Part shown: positions 50,824 through 60,525 of the stretch, piece after piece | How the letters are laid out: the number at the start of each line of letters is the position of its first letter | How positions within the stretch are numbered: the stretch's first letter is position 1 | Assembly: GCF_002101885.1 (NCBI RefSeq) | Contig: NZ_LQPS01000040.1 | Span: forward strand, 21,767-85,766 | Source of the DNA: Mycolicibacter senuensis | GTDB lineage: Bacteria; Actinomycetota; Actinomycetes; Mycobacteriales; Mycobacteriaceae | Length of the DNA stretch: 64,000 bases | Direction of reading: 5' to 3' | The notes under the pieces: model-generated | The model's database searches: none | What the model saw: only the letters and a program-made list of their open reading frames with translations | What the model was told of the DNA's origin: nothing | Program-made: the position numbers and the translations under genes

Positions 50824-51263
50824 GTCCCCGCACGGCGCACCGGCCCCCGCTGGCCCGGGTCTGGCTGCCGCTGGTGATGGTGATCGCGGTCAGCATCGGC
50901 GCACTGGGGATGTGGAAGGTCCACCAGATGTCGGCTCCCGGGCCGGTCCTGACGGTCAACCCGCCCCAGGCACCCGAACAGTTCAACCCGAAGAAGCTCA
51001 GCTACGAGGTGTTCGGCTCGGCGGGCGAGGGGGCGCTGCTGTCCTACCTCGACATCGACGGGCACCCGCACACCGTCGAGCTGGACGTGCTGCCCTGGAG
51101 GCACGAGGAGACGACGATGCTCACGGTGGTGTCGGGGAGCATCTCGGCGCAGGTGCGCGGCGACTACGTGGGCTGCCGGATCCTGGTCGACGACGTGGTC
51201 CGCGATGAGCACACCAACACCCGGGCCAACGCCGACATCACCTGCCGGGTGAAGTCGGCATGA
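50820..51263 (+). CDS. mmpS: MmpS-family membrane protein
   Basis: The 147-residue protein has one N-terminal membrane anchor (about 12-33, VWLPLVMVIAVSIGALGMW) and a periplasmic beta-rich domain with YEVFGSAGEGALLSYLDIDG and the C-terminal CRILVDDVVRDEHT. MmpS proteins assist an MmpL RND transporter in exporting lipids or siderophores. GTG 50820 overlaps the preceding stop, and its own stop overlaps the mmpL start. Confidence 0.9.
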   Translation: MSPRTAHRPPLARVWLPLVMVIAVSIGALGMWKVHQMSAPGPVLTVNPPQAPEQFNPKKLSYEVFGSAGEGALLSYLDIDGHPHTVELDVLPWRHEETTMLTVVSGSISAQVRGDYVGCRILVDDVVRDEHTNTRANADITCRVKSA

Positions 51264-54085
51264 GTCGGACGCGGCCGTTGGCGGCCCGACTGGTCCGGCT
51301 GCTGGCAATCCCGATCATCATCTTCTGGGCGCTGCTGGCCGTGGTGACCAATACCTTTGTGCCGCAAGTGGAGCGGGTGGCCGAGGAACTCGCCGGCCCG
51401 ATGGTGCCGACCTATGCGCCCTCGCAGGCCGCGATGCTGGCGATCGGTGAGAAGTTCCAGGAATCCGACTCGACCAGCATGACGATGCTGGTGCTGGAAG
51501 CCGAGCACCCGCTCGGGGACGCCGAGCACCGCTACTACGACGCGTTGGTGCGCACCCTGCAGGCCGACACCGACCACGTCCAGTACGTCATGGACACCTG
51601 GGGCAAGCCGATCACCGCGGCCGGCGCCCAGAGCCTCGACTCCCACGCCGCCTATGTGCTGCTGCGGCTGGCCGGCGACATCGGCCAGCTGCAGGCCAAC
51701 GAGTCCGTCGCCGCGGTGCGCCACACCGTCGACACCTCCGACCCGCCGTCCGGCCTGAACGTCTATGTCAGCGGCGCCGCGCCGCTGGCCGCCGACACCG
51801 TGGCCACGGCCAACCGGAGCCTGAACAACATCACCATCGCGACGATCTTCCTGATCATCTTCATGCTGCTGATGGTCTACCGCTCCTACATCACCATGCT
51901 GGTACCGCTGTTCGGGGTACTCATCCTGATGCTGGCCGCCAAGGGCGTCATCGCGACCCTCGGTCACTTCGGCTACATCGAACTGTCGTCATTCGCGGTC
52001 AACCTGGTGGTCGCATTGACCCTGGGTGCCGGGACCGACTACGGCATCTTCCTGATGGGCCGCTACCACGAGGCCCGGCTGAACGGCGAAAGCCGCGAGG
52101 ACGCGTTCTACACCGCCTACCGCGGGGTGTCGCACGTGATCCTGGGCTCCGGGCTCACCATCGCCGGCGCGGCGTTCTGCCTGAGCTTCGCGCGGCTGAA
52201 CTACTTCAACACCATGGGGCCGGCCGTGGCCATCAGCATGGTGCTGACCGTCACCGGAGCGTTGACGCTCGGGCCCGCGGTGCTGAGCGTGGGCAGCCTG
52301 CTCGGGTTGTTCGATCCCCGCCAGCAGGTCAAGGCACGGCTGTACCGGCGCATCGCCACATCCGTGGTGCGCTGGCCCAAGCCGATCCTGACCGCCAGTG
52401 CCGCGCTGGTCGCCGCCGGAGCGGTCTTCGTGCCGACCTACCAGGTCAGCTTCGACGACCGCACGTATCAGCCGCGTGACTCGGCGGCCAACCTGGGCTT
52501 CGCGGCCGCGGACCGGCATTTCCCGAAGAGCAAGCTGTTCTCCGAGATGCTGATGGTCGAATCCGACCACGACATGCGCAACTCCGCGGACTTCATCTCG
52601 CTGGACCGGGCGGCCAAGGCCCTGATCCGGCTGCCCGGGGTGGCGATGGTGCAGAGCATCACCAGACCGATGGGCCGCGCGCTCGAACACGCGTCGCTGC
52701 CCTACCTGTTCACCATGCAGGGCAGCGCCAATGGTCAGCAGCTGCCGTTCACCCGGGAACAGAACGCCAACACCGACAAGCAGGCCCAGATCATGGGGCA
52801 CACCGTCGAGGTGCTGCAGACCACGATCGCGTTGACCCAGAAGCTGGCCGACGAGATGCATTCCACCGTGCTCACCATGGAGGAGATGCAGTCCCTCACC
52901 GAACAGATGGATGAGGAGATCTCCAATCTCGACGACTTCATGAGACCGATCCGCAGCTATTTCTACTGGGAGCCACACTGTTACGACATCCCGGTCTGCT
53001 GGGCCTTCCGGTCGCTGTGGGACATGATGGACAGCGTCGACAGGCTGGCCGAGAACATCAAGAACGCGGTCTCGCACCTGGAGGTGGTGGACTCGCTGCT
53101 TCCGGAGCTGGTCACCCAGCTCAACATCATGGCCGACGACCAGATCGCACTGCGGTCGCTGATCGTGAACACATACGGCCCCAGCAGTATTCAAGCCGCC
53201 AACACCGATCAGACCTTCGACGACATGATCAATGTCGGCAACGACTTCGACGCCTCCCGCAGCGACGACTTCTTCTACATCCCGCGGCCGGCGTTCGACA
53301 ACGAGGACATCAAGACCGGGATGGAGCTGATGATGTCCCCGGACGGCAAGGCCGCCCGATTCATCGTCACCCACGAGGGCAACGCCATGGGGCCCGAAGG
53401 TATCGAACATGTCGAGAAGTTCCCCGACGCCATCAAGATCGCACTGAAGGAGACCTCACTGGCCGGGTCGAAGATCTACATCGGCGGGTCTGGCTCGAAC
53501 AACAAAGACATCCAGCAGTATTCACGCTCGGATCTGTTGATCGCCGCGATCGCGGCCTTCGTACTGATCTTCATGATCATGCTGGTCATCACCCGGAGCC
53601 TGGTGGCGGCCTTGGTCATTCCGGGCACCGTGGCGTTCTCCTATGCCGGTGCGTTCGGCCTCTCGGTGCTGATCTGGCAGCATCTGATCGGCCTGCACCT
53701 GCACTGGCTGATCCTGCCGCTGACGTTCATCATCCTGGTGGCGGTCGGCTCGGACTACAACCTGCTGCTGATCGCCCGGCTGAAAGAGGAGCTGGGCGCC
53801 GGGCTCAACACCGGCCTGATCCGGGCGCTGGGCAATACCGGCGGCGTGGTGACGTCGGCGGGCCTGGTGTTCGCGTTCACCATGCTGGCGATGCTCGCCA
53901 GCGATCTGCGCACCATCGGCCAACTCGGTTCCACGGTGTGCATCGGCCTGCTGCTGGACACGTTGATCGTGCGGTCGTTCATCGTGCCGTGCCTGGTGCG
54001 GATCTACGGACCGTGGTTCTGGTGGCCGACGATCGTGCGTCAGCGTCCGCTGCGAGCCGTTCCAGCCCGACGTAGCACGAACTGA
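51260..54085 (+). CDS. mmpL: MmpL-family RND transporter
   Basis: The 941-residue RND protein has about 12 membrane spans, two large periplasmic domains and the conserved Asp-Tyr pairs GAGTDYGIF (about 259) and GSDYNLLL (about 829) that relay protons. MmpL proteins of this length (MmpL4/5 type) export lipids, siderophores or drugs with an MmpS partner. ATG 51260 overlaps the mmpS stop. Its last 107 bp overlap the 3' end of the convergent molybdopterin oxidoreductase gene. The substrate is unknown. Confidence 0.93.
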   Translation: MSRTRPLAARLVRLLAIPIIIFWALLAVVTNTFVPQVERVAEELAGPMVPTYAPSQAAMLAIGEKFQESDSTSMTMLVLEAEHPLGDAEHRYYDALVRTLQADTDHVQYVMDTWGKPITAAGAQSLDSHAAYVLLRLAGDIGQLQANESVAAVRHTVDTSDPPSGLNVYVSGAAPLAADTVATANRSLNNITIATIFLIIFMLLMVYRSYITMLVPLFGVLILMLAAKGVIATLGHFGYIELSSFAVNLVVALTLGAGTDYGIFLMGRYHEARLNGESREDAFYTAYRGVSHVILGSGLTIAGAAFCLSFARLNYFNTMGPAVAISMVLTVTGALTLGPAVLSVGSLLGLFDPRQQVKARLYRRIATSVVRWPKPILTASAALVAAGAVFVPTYQVSFDDRTYQPRDSAANLGFAAADRHFPKSKLFSEMLMVESDHDMRNSADFISLDRAAKALIRLPGVAMVQSITRPMGRALEHASLPYLFTMQGSANGQQLPFTREQNANTDKQAQIMGHTVEVLQTTIALTQKLADEMHSTVLTMEEMQSLTEQMDEEISNLDDFMRPIRSYFYWEPHCYDIPVCWAFRSLWDMMDSVDRLAENIKNAVSHLEVVDSLLPELVTQLNIMADDQIALRSLIVNTYGPSSIQAANTDQTFDDMINVGNDFDASRSDDFFYIPRPAFDNEDIKTGMELMMSPDGKAARFIVTHEGNAMGPEGIEHVEKFPDAIKIALKETSLAGSKIYIGGSGSNNKDIQQYSRSDLLIAAIAAFVLIFMIMLVITRSLVAALVIPGTVAFSYAGAFGLSVLIWQHLIGLHLHWLILPLTFIILVAVGSDYNLLLIARLKEELGAGLNTGLIRALGNTGGVVTSAGLVFAFTMLAMLASDLRTIGQLGSTVCIGLLLDTLIVRSFIVPCLVRIYGPWFWWPTIVRQRPLRAVPARRSTN

Positions 54086-56222
54086 GGGGCGACGTCTGCG
54101 ACAGCGGATCGAGGCTGGCGCCGTCGACCAGCAGATTGCGGTTGACACCGAACGACTCCGGTGCTCGGCCGCCCCGCGGGTCGAAGATCCGCGAACCCCA
54201 GCCGTGGTCGATGATCACCAGACCGCGCCGTGGTCGGTCGGACAGCGTCGCCGTCAGCTCGACCTCGCCGACCGAGGAGAACACCCGCACCCGGTCACCC
54301 CCGCCGATGCCGAGGGCGGCGGCGTCCTCGGCGTTGATCAGGACGTCGTTGCGTTTACCGGAGCGGTGCAGTCCGGGCAGCTCGTTGAGCCAGGAGTTCA
54401 TCGAATGCCGATTGCGCCGGTTCCCCAGCTGGAACGGAAAGCCCTCAGGTGCACCGGGGTTCGGGTCGGCAAGCAACTCCCGTGCCCGCGCGAGGAACTC
54501 GGGCGGCGCGGCGTGCACCATTTTGTCGCCGGTCCGCAACGCGTCCTTGAAGTGGCCGAACTCCCGCGGTCCCAGCACCATCCCGTGCGGGTGGGTCATC
54601 AGGTCACGCCAGGTAAGCTTGCGCCCGTTGACCTTCCGCGACATCCGCACGATAAGGCGGTCGAGCCAGTGCGGACCGAACGCCAGCGCGGGCCGACCCG
54701 TCACCGCCGCCACCCGCCGCGTCGCCTTGATGAACCCGTTGAGCCCTTTCGCCCCGAACAGTGGTCTACCCATCGCGATCGCGAGATCGACGAAGATCTC
54801 CCACTCCTGCCGGGCATCGGGCGGCGGCTCGATGACCTTCGCGCCGTACTGGACGAACGGTTGATCGTGCATATTGCTGGTGAAGGCCAGCAGGTCGTTG
54901 CGCTCGAGCCAGTGCACCGCGGGCAGCAGCCAGTGCGCGTGCCGGTGACTCTCCCGCTGCACGAGGTCGATAGCGACCAGCAGATCCAGTTGGGCGAGCG
55001 CCTTGTCCAGTTTGGCCCCGTCCGGGCCCGACACCACCGGGTTGCCGCAGTTGATCAGCATTCCCTTGATCTGCCCGCGGCCCGGCGTGGTGATCTCGTC
55101 GGGCAGTTCCGCCAACGCATGCGCTCCGGCCACCATCTCCCGTCCTGCCACCCGGCTGACGTGCGGCTTCGTCTTGGCCAGTTCGGCCAGTTTCAGTGCG
55201 TCGAAATAGCCCGGTTCGAAGCGACGCCCGCCCGGGCGGTCCATCCGGCCGGTGATCACGTTGAGCACCTGGCCGAGCCATTCGCCCACGGTGCCCGCCG
55301 CGTGTTGCGAGACCCCGGTGCGCGTGACCACCATCGCGCCGCCGGCGGCGGCGAAATCCCGCGCGGTGCGCTCGATCAGGTCCCGGTCGATCCCGCACCG
55401 GTCAGCCAAGTCATCCAGATCCGCGCCGGCCGCCAGCCGACGCAGCTCCGGGACGCCGGTCGCGAGGTCCGCGCAGTCGCGCCGGTGCTCGCGGCCCTCG
55501 TCGAGGATCACCTTCACCATCGCCAGCAGCAGCGCCCAGTCCTGGCCCGGCCGCACCGCCAGGTGCACGTCGGCCTTCTCCGCGGACTCGGTGCGCAACG
55601 GATCGACCACCACGATGGTGGCGCCGCCCTGTTGGCGGGCCAGCGCACGGCGCCAGCCGTCGGGAACCGTCTCCAGCCAGTTCCAGCCGCTCACCGCTGG
55701 ATTGGTGCCGACCAGCAGGAAGTAATCGCAATTGTCGACGTCGGAGACCGGCACCATCAGTGCCGATCCGTACATCGCCTCGGCCACCACATGCAGCGCG
55801 TTCTGGTCGACGGAGCCGACGGCGTAGCGGCTGCGGGTGCCGACGGCGTCCATCCAGGCATTCATGAAGACCACGTTCGACGACGAGTGCCCGGACGGGT
55901 TGCCGTAGTAGGTGCCGATCGTGTCGGGCCCGCCCGCGTCGATCAGCGCGTTCATCCGCGCGGCGATGTCGCGGATCGCGACGTCCCAGGTCTCCTCGAC
56001 GTAGGCGTCGCCCACCCGCCGCATCGGCCGCATGATCCGGCGCGGATGTTCTACCAGCTCATTGGCGGTGCGGCCCTTGGCGCAGAAGTCGTGCCAGCTG
56101 TGCGGGTTGTGCTTGTCGGCGGAGATCTTGCGGACCTGGTTGTCCTCGACCGTCACCTCCAAGCCGCAGGAGGCCAAGCAGTACCTACAGAAGGTGTGCA
56201 CCGTCCTCGGGCTTGCTGCCAT
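53979..56222 (-). CDS. Molybdopterin-dependent oxidoreductase with [4Fe-4S] site
   Basis: A protein of about 747 residues begins with a CRYCLASCGLEV...FCAKGR iron-sulfur motif (four Cys), followed by bis-MGD domains (GTYYGNPSGHSSS, VDPLRTESAEKADVHLAVRPGQDW) and the C-terminal dinucleotide-binding fold. The loop that normally carries a Mo-binding Cys or SeCys reads RYAVGSVDQN, so Ser may be the ligand or none. The start is uncertain: ATG 56222 fits the Fe-S domain; TTG 56261 adds 13 residues. The gene ends inside mmpL. Substrate unknown. Confidence 0.85.
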   Translation of the reverse strand: MAASPRTVHTFCRYCLASCGLEVTVEDNQVRKISADKHNPHSWHDFCAKGRTANELVEHPRRIMRPMRRVGDAYVEETWDVAIRDIAARMNALIDAGGPDTIGTYYGNPSGHSSSNVVFMNAWMDAVGTRSRYAVGSVDQNALHVVAEAMYGSALMVPVSDVDNCDYFLLVGTNPAVSGWNWLETVPDGWRRALARQQGGATIVVVDPLRTESAEKADVHLAVRPGQDWALLLAMVKVILDEGREHRRDCADLATGVPELRRLAAGADLDDLADRCGIDRDLIERTARDFAAAGGAMVVTRTGVSQHAAGTVGEWLGQVLNVITGRMDRPGGRRFEPGYFDALKLAELAKTKPHVSRVAGREMVAGAHALAELPDEITTPGRGQIKGMLINCGNPVVSGPDGAKLDKALAQLDLLVAIDLVQRESHRHAHWLLPAVHWLERNDLLAFTSNMHDQPFVQYGAKVIEPPPDARQEWEIFVDLAIAMGRPLFGAKGLNGFIKATRRVAAVTGRPALAFGPHWLDRLIVRMSRKVNGRKLTWRDLMTHPHGMVLGPREFGHFKDALRTGDKMVHAAPPEFLARARELLADPNPGAPEGFPFQLGNRRNRHSMNSWLNELPGLHRSGKRNDVLINAEDAAALGIGGGDRVRVFSSVGEVELTATLSDRPRRGLVIIDHGWGSRIFDPRGGRAPESFGVNRNLLVDGASLDPLSQTSPLSSCYVGLERLAADADARSSATRTTVRRSAPGTAR

Positions 56223-56335
56223 GCCGCCATGGTGCCCGAGCAGTGTGCGCGTGTCCGTCAAATGCGAATGAGCACAGTGCTTATCGTGCGCTGCACTTCG
56301 GCCCGGGTATCTCGCGGCCTCAGTTCACCCGTCCT

Positions 56336-57115
56336 TCACGCACTGCGGATCGTGAGCCCGCCGTCGGCGACGAGAATCGCTCCGGTGATATAGGAGGCCG
56401 CCGGTAACAGCAGCGACAGCGTGGCGTGCGCGACCTCTTCGGGCTCCCCGTAACGGCGTAGCGCCGTCCGCCGGCGAGCGAAGACCGCCTTCTGCTCGTC
56501 CGGGATAGCGGCGGTCATGCCGGTGTTGATCGGGCCCGGGCACACACAGTTGACGGTCACCCCGGCCGGGCCGAGTTCCACCGCAAGCGACCGCGTCAGA
56601 CCGATCACGCCGTGTTTCGCGACCGTGTACGGCGCGATTCCGGGGGTCGCGCCCAGCCCCTCGGTGGACGCCACGTTGACGATCCGTCCGGCGCCCTCCC
56701 GGCGCAGATCAGGCAGCGCGGCGCGGACGAACCGGGCGTAGGTGGTCAGGTTGATCGCCAAGGTGGTGGCCCACACGCCCTCGAAGTCGTCGCTGTCCAC
56801 CGGCGCGGGGAGGCTCACCCCGGCGTTGTTGACCAGACCGTCGATGGGTCCGAGAGACTCACGAACCTCGCCGAGGATGGCTGCGGGGCCCTCGGCCGTG
56901 CCGACGTCCGCGACCACGGCGTGGCACCGGGCACCGGCGTCGCGCAGCTCGTCGGCCACCCGCGCCAGCCCGTCGGCGGCACGATCGACGACGCCGACCA
57001 CCGCGCCCTCATCGGCGAGCAGATGGGCGGTCGCCCTGCCCATGCCGCTGGCTGCCCCGGTCACCACGACCACCTTGCCAGCAACCGAACGGCTCAACGA
57101 CGTCAAACGAGGCAT
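56336..57115 (-). CDS. SDR-family oxidoreductase
   Basis: The 259-residue SDR has TGAASGMGRA (about 19-28), an acidic VVDRAADG turn, NNAGVSL, NVASTEG and YTVAKHG (catalytic Tyr and Lys), ending VADGGL. It is the last gene of the leftward run after the epoxide hydrolase, with 101 bp in between containing a strong hairpin, so it may be separately transcribed. NAD(H) use is likely from the Asp after strand 2. Confidence 0.9.
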   Translation of the reverse strand: MPRLTSLSRSVAGKVVVVTGAASGMGRATAHLLADEGAVVGVVDRAADGLARVADELRDAGARCHAVVADVGTAEGPAAILGEVRESLGPIDGLVNNAGVSLPAPVDSDDFEGVWATTLAINLTTYARFVRAALPDLRREGAGRIVNVASTEGLGATPGIAPYTVAKHGVIGLTRSLAVELGPAGVTVNCVCPGPINTGMTAAIPDEQKAVFARRRTALRRYGEPEEVAHATLSLLLPAASYITGAILVADGGLTIRSA

Positions 57116-57132
57116 AGGGCATCAAACCACTT

Positions 57133-57151
57133 GCCGGCGCTCAGCGCCGGC
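57133..57151 (-). terminator. Hairpin GCCGGCGC-TCA-GCGCCGGC after the epoxide hydrolase gene
   Basis: Perfect 8-bp arms with a 3-base loop lie 66-84 bp beyond the epoxide hydrolase stop and 18 bp upstream of the SDR start. It could terminate the TetR-BVMO-hydrolase transcript or be an operator for the SDR. No T-tract is present. Confidence 0.45.
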
Positions 57152-57216
57152 CCGCCGGGTCGTGCGCGCTGGAGAAGCCGCGACTGCTCGCGGTCGTCGA
57201 GAACAGTGGACCAGAT

Positions 57217-58359
57217 TTAAAACACCTGCCGTTCCACCAGGACGTCCGCGAACTTGTCCAGGTCGGCGGCGAAGATCGCGGGCTGCTCGAATGCGGCGAA
57301 ATGCCCACCGCGGTCCGCGACCGAGTAGTGCACCAGGTTGTAGCGGTGCGCCGCCCACGCTCGCGGGGTCCGCAACATCTCGTAGGGGTACACCGCATAC
57401 CCGGTGGGCACCTCGACCCGACCGGTCCACGTGCCGAGCGGACCGGTTCCCGCCCGGGTGGATTCGCAGTACAGCCGCGCCGCCGAGGTCGCCGTCGCCG
57501 TCAGCCAGTAGAACATCAGATTGTCGATGAGCCGGTCGGTACTGATCGGTATGCCGTCCCGGATGTCACACCAGGCGTGGAACTTCTCCAGAATCCAGCC
57601 CGCCAGACCCACCGGGGAGTCCTCCAGGCCGAAACCCAGCGAATGCGGGCGGGTGGCCTGCTGGTTCAGGTAGGCCATGCCGTCGGTTATCCGCTCGGCT
57701 GCGGCGGCGATGACGGCCTGCTCGGATTCGGTCACGGCGGCCAGCAGTTCCGGGTTGTCGCGGTCCGGGGGTGCGAAGCACATGTTGGTGTGGATGGCGG
57801 CGACCCGGTCGCCGTAGTGCTCACCGAGGTGGCGGACCACGATGGCGCCCCAGTCGCCGCCTTGGGCCACATAGCGGGCGTAGCCCAGTTGCGCCATCAC
57901 GTCGGCGACGGCGGCCGCGACCGCGGCGGAGTCGACCCCGCGCTGCCGGGTGGGCCCGGAGAAGCCGTACCCGGGCATCGAGACCACCACGACGTGGAAT
58001 CGACGGCGCAGCAATGGTATTGCGTCGAGGAACTCGACGACCGACCCGGGCCAGCCATGGGTGATGACCAGCGGGATGGCGCTCGGTTCGGTCGACCGGG
58101 CATGCAGGAAGTGCACCCGCTGCCCGGCGGCCTCGGTGACGAACGAACCGATCGCGTTGACCTCGGATTCGACGCGGCGCCAGTCGTAGCGATGCAGCCA
58201 GTGGTCGACCACCGTCTTGAGGAACCGCTGGTCGGTGCCGTAATCCCAGCCCGCCTCGTCGATCTCGGCCGGCCAACGGGTATTGCTGAGCCGACTCCGC
58301 AGCTCGTCGAGTTCGCGGTCGGCGACGGCAAGGACCAGTGGTTCGATCGAGTCGGTCAT
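57217..58359 (-). CDS. Epoxide hydrolase (microsomal-EH type with EHN domain)
   Basis: The 380-residue protein has an N-terminal EHN domain (ADRELDELRSRLSNTRWP...) and an alpha/beta-hydrolase core: HGWPGSVVEF (about 100-109), nucleophile Asp in AQGGDWGAIV (about 167-176) and catalytic His in RGGHFAAFE (about 355-363). It hydrates epoxides to diols, or may hydrolyse a related ester. ATG 58359 overlaps the monooxygenase stop (ATGA). Pairing with a flavin monooxygenase suggests sequential oxidation and hydrolysis. Confidence 0.9.
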   Translation of the reverse strand: MTDSIEPLVLAVADRELDELRSRLSNTRWPAEIDEAGWDYGTDQRFLKTVVDHWLHRYDWRRVESEVNAIGSFVTEAAGQRVHFLHARSTEPSAIPLVITHGWPGSVVEFLDAIPLLRRRFHVVVVSMPGYGFSGPTRQRGVDSAAVAAAVADVMAQLGYARYVAQGGDWGAIVVRHLGEHYGDRVAAIHTNMCFAPPDRDNPELLAAVTESEQAVIAAAAERITDGMAYLNQQATRPHSLGFGLEDSPVGLAGWILEKFHAWCDIRDGIPISTDRLIDNLMFYWLTATATSAARLYCESTRAGTGPLGTWTGRVEVPTGYAVYPYEMLRTPRAWAAHRYNLVHYSVADRGGHFAAFEQPAIFAADLDKFADVLVERQVF

Positions 58360-59930
58360 AGCTGGAGGTACTCCTTGTCTGCGGGGATCGGCGGAGCCCC
58401 GGTTGGCTGCCGGAACACATAGTCGCCCAGCGGCGAACGCCGGCTGAACCGGCGCGATCCGGTGATGGTCTGGGGACGGTGGTAGACCGTCTCACGCTGG
58501 GAATTGACGAAATACGTGGACAGTCCGGGATTACACGCGGTCAGATACAGGTGCACGGCCTTGCCGCGGCGGCGCATGAGTTCATTCCAGCGCTCAAAGG
58601 CGGCATCGCCGACCGCTACGCTGGCGGCGCCGCGCCGGCGCGTCTCGGTGATCATCCGCACCGCGTGTGCCGCCATGGTCTCGACGTAGTCCATCCAGGC
58701 GAGGCCGACGAAGCCGAGCGGGCCGACGATCTCCCATCGGTTGGGCAACCGGGGGTGGGCGGTTCCGGCGTAGCTGCGCAACCCCTCAGCACGGTAGTAA
58801 TGGGCGAGGTCGAAACCGTCGGATCCCACAACCGTTCCGGGGCGGTAGGTTTCGGGGTCGGTCCACAGCTCGTAGCCGGTGGCGGCGACGATCAGGTCCG
58901 CCGGGTGGTCGACGCCGTCGACGGTGCGGACGCCGGTGGCGGTGATCCGGGCGATCGGTGTGGTGACCAGATGGGTGTTGGGGTTGTTCAGCGTCGGCAG
59001 GAAGTCGCTGGAGATGACCGGCCGCTTGGCCAGCAGCCCGTAGCGCGGTACGAGGGCACGCCGGGTCGCGGGGTCGGTGACCTTGGCGCGCAGCAGTAAC
59101 CGGTAGAGCCCTCGGCAGTAGCTGTCGTACAGCGGCATCAGCCGGATGAGCAGCCGGTCCGGTAGGTGTGCCATCAGGTGCACCAGCGGCCCCACCATGA
59201 ATACGTCCATGGCCAGCCGGCCCAGCAGGTTGACGGCGGCGACCGCCCAGCGCATCCGCATCAGCGGGCGCAGCCGGCGCGGAACAGCGAAGTCGATCTT
59301 CGGCAATACCCACGCGGGCGTACGTTGGTAGACCTCCAGTGTGCCCGCGCCGGCGGACAGTGCGGCGGCGATCTGGATGCCGCTCGATCCGGTGCCGATG
59401 ACCGCGATGCGCTTGCCCGCGGTGTGGTAGCCGTCGTCCCAGGCGTTGGGCCGCAGCACGGTTCCGGTGAAGTCGTCGATGCCGTCGACCGGGATGGCGC
59501 TCTTGGGGTTGACATAGCCGCCGACCGAGTTGATGACGAAGCGGGCCGACACGGTCTGGTCGCCGTCGAGCCAGAGCCGCCACAGCTGTGCGGTGTCGTC
59601 CCAGCGCTGCCGGGTCACCTCGCAATGGGCACGAAGATGCTCGTACAAACCCAGGCGGGCGGCGGTGTCGCGCAGGTATCGATAGATTTCCGGGCCGGGC
59701 GCGAACAGCCGGCTCCAGTTCGGATTCGGCGCGAACGACAACTGGTACCACATCACCGGGATGTCCACGGCCAGGCCCGGATAGTGGTTGTCGCGCCAAG
59801 TGCCGCCGAAGTCACCCGCCCGCTCCAGGATGACGAAATCGTCGATGCCGGCGTCCAACAGTTGCTTGGCGGCGGCGATCCCGCCCGGTCCGGCGCCGAC
59901 GATCGCCACCAGGTGGTCCGGATCAGCCAT
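58356..59930 (-). CDS. Flavin-containing (Baeyer-Villiger-like) monooxygenase
   Basis: The 524-residue protein has FAD motif GAGPGG (12-17), GGTWRDNHYPGLAVD, FTGTVLRPNAWDD (about 163-175) and NADPH motif GTGSSG. The usual BVMO fingerprint His is replaced (FxGxxxRPNAWD), so it may belong to a divergent group that oxidises other functional groups. It overlaps the TetR gene by 8 bp upstream and the epoxide hydrolase by 4 bp downstream, forming a compact operon. It is sequence-distinct from the monooxygenases at 17135 and 26586. Confidence 0.85.
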   Translation of the reverse strand: MADPDHLVAIVGAGPGGIAAAKQLLDAGIDDFVILERAGDFGGTWRDNHYPGLAVDIPVMWYQLSFAPNPNWSRLFAPGPEIYRYLRDTAARLGLYEHLRAHCEVTRQRWDDTAQLWRLWLDGDQTVSARFVINSVGGYVNPKSAIPVDGIDDFTGTVLRPNAWDDGYHTAGKRIAVIGTGSSGIQIAAALSAGAGTLEVYQRTPAWVLPKIDFAVPRRLRPLMRMRWAVAAVNLLGRLAMDVFMVGPLVHLMAHLPDRLLIRLMPLYDSYCRGLYRLLLRAKVTDPATRRALVPRYGLLAKRPVISSDFLPTLNNPNTHLVTTPIARITATGVRTVDGVDHPADLIVAATGYELWTDPETYRPGTVVGSDGFDLAHYYRAEGLRSYAGTAHPRLPNRWEIVGPLGFVGLAWMDYVETMAAHAVRMITETRRRGAASVAVGDAAFERWNELMRRRGKAVHLYLTACNPGLSTYFVNSQRETVYHRPQTITGSRRFSRRSPLGDYVFRQPTGAPPIPADKEYLQL

Positions 59931-60525
59931 GGCCGGCCCCGCCCAGTCCGGCGACGATGTGGTCGCTGACGAAGCGGCGCACGGCCCGGGGGCTGTCCAG
60001 ATTCACCCGCATGGGTGGCAGCAGCTCGAAGCTGAACAGCATCCGCACGATCCATTCGCTGGCGCGGCCGGCATCCAGGCGGTCGCCGACTTCGCCGCTG
60101 CGTTGCGCGGTCCGAACCAGCGGCATCCACAACTGCACGGAGCGCCGCATCAACTCTTCGCCGCCGTGTTCGAGCAACAGCACCAGCACACTCTGGTTGA
60201 TCGTGCGTGGTTCGGCGGCCGATCGGCGGCGATGCGCCGAGATCAGCACCGCGGCGGCCGCGACCTGCTCGGCCAGGGTCTGCTGCTGATGCACCTCGGT
60301 GGCCATGGTCTCGATGAAGGCCGAAGACAGTTGCTCGAGCGCGGCGGCGATGGCGTCGTCGCGGGTCCCGAGGATGTTGTGCACCGTGCCGCGTGACACG
60401 CCGGCCGCCTCGGCGACCGCGGTGAGGCTGAAGCGCCGCGGACCGAGGTGGCGCAGTGTCTCGGTCGCCGCGGTGAGCAGCGGCGACGGCAGTGTCGAAG
60501 ATCCTGCATCGTCGGGCACTTGCAC
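59923..60525 (-). CDS. TetR-family regulator of the BVMO-epoxide hydrolase operon
   Basis: The 200-residue regulator has an HTH of TetR type (PRRFSLTAVAEAAGVSRGTVHNILGTRDDAI, about 29-59). GTG 60525 lies within the 25-bp inverted repeat that would be its operator. It heads the leftward operon and is divergent from the amidohydrolase. It may repress both directions until a substrate of the monooxygenase or hydrolase binds. Confidence 0.9.
   Translation of the reverse strand: MQVPDDAGSSTLPSPLLTAATETLRHLGPRRFSLTAVAEAAGVSRGTVHNILGTRDDAIAAALEQLSSAFIETMATEVHQQQTLAEQVAAAAVLISAHRRRSAAEPRTINQSVLVLLLEHGGEELMRRSVQLWMPLVRTAQRSGEVGDRLDAGRASEWIVRMLFSFELLPPMRVNLDSPRAVRRFVSDHIVAGLGGAGHG

Noticed and set aside
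51989..53410. Minus-strand frame opposite mmpL
   Set aside because: Histidine/valine-rich antisense product without domains; mmpL is intact on the other strand.
54204..56393. Long plus-strand open frame opposite the molybdopterin oxidoreductase gene
   Set aside because: Antisense shadow of a GC-rich gene with no recognisable domains; the minus-strand product has clear Fe-S and Mo-cofactor motifs.
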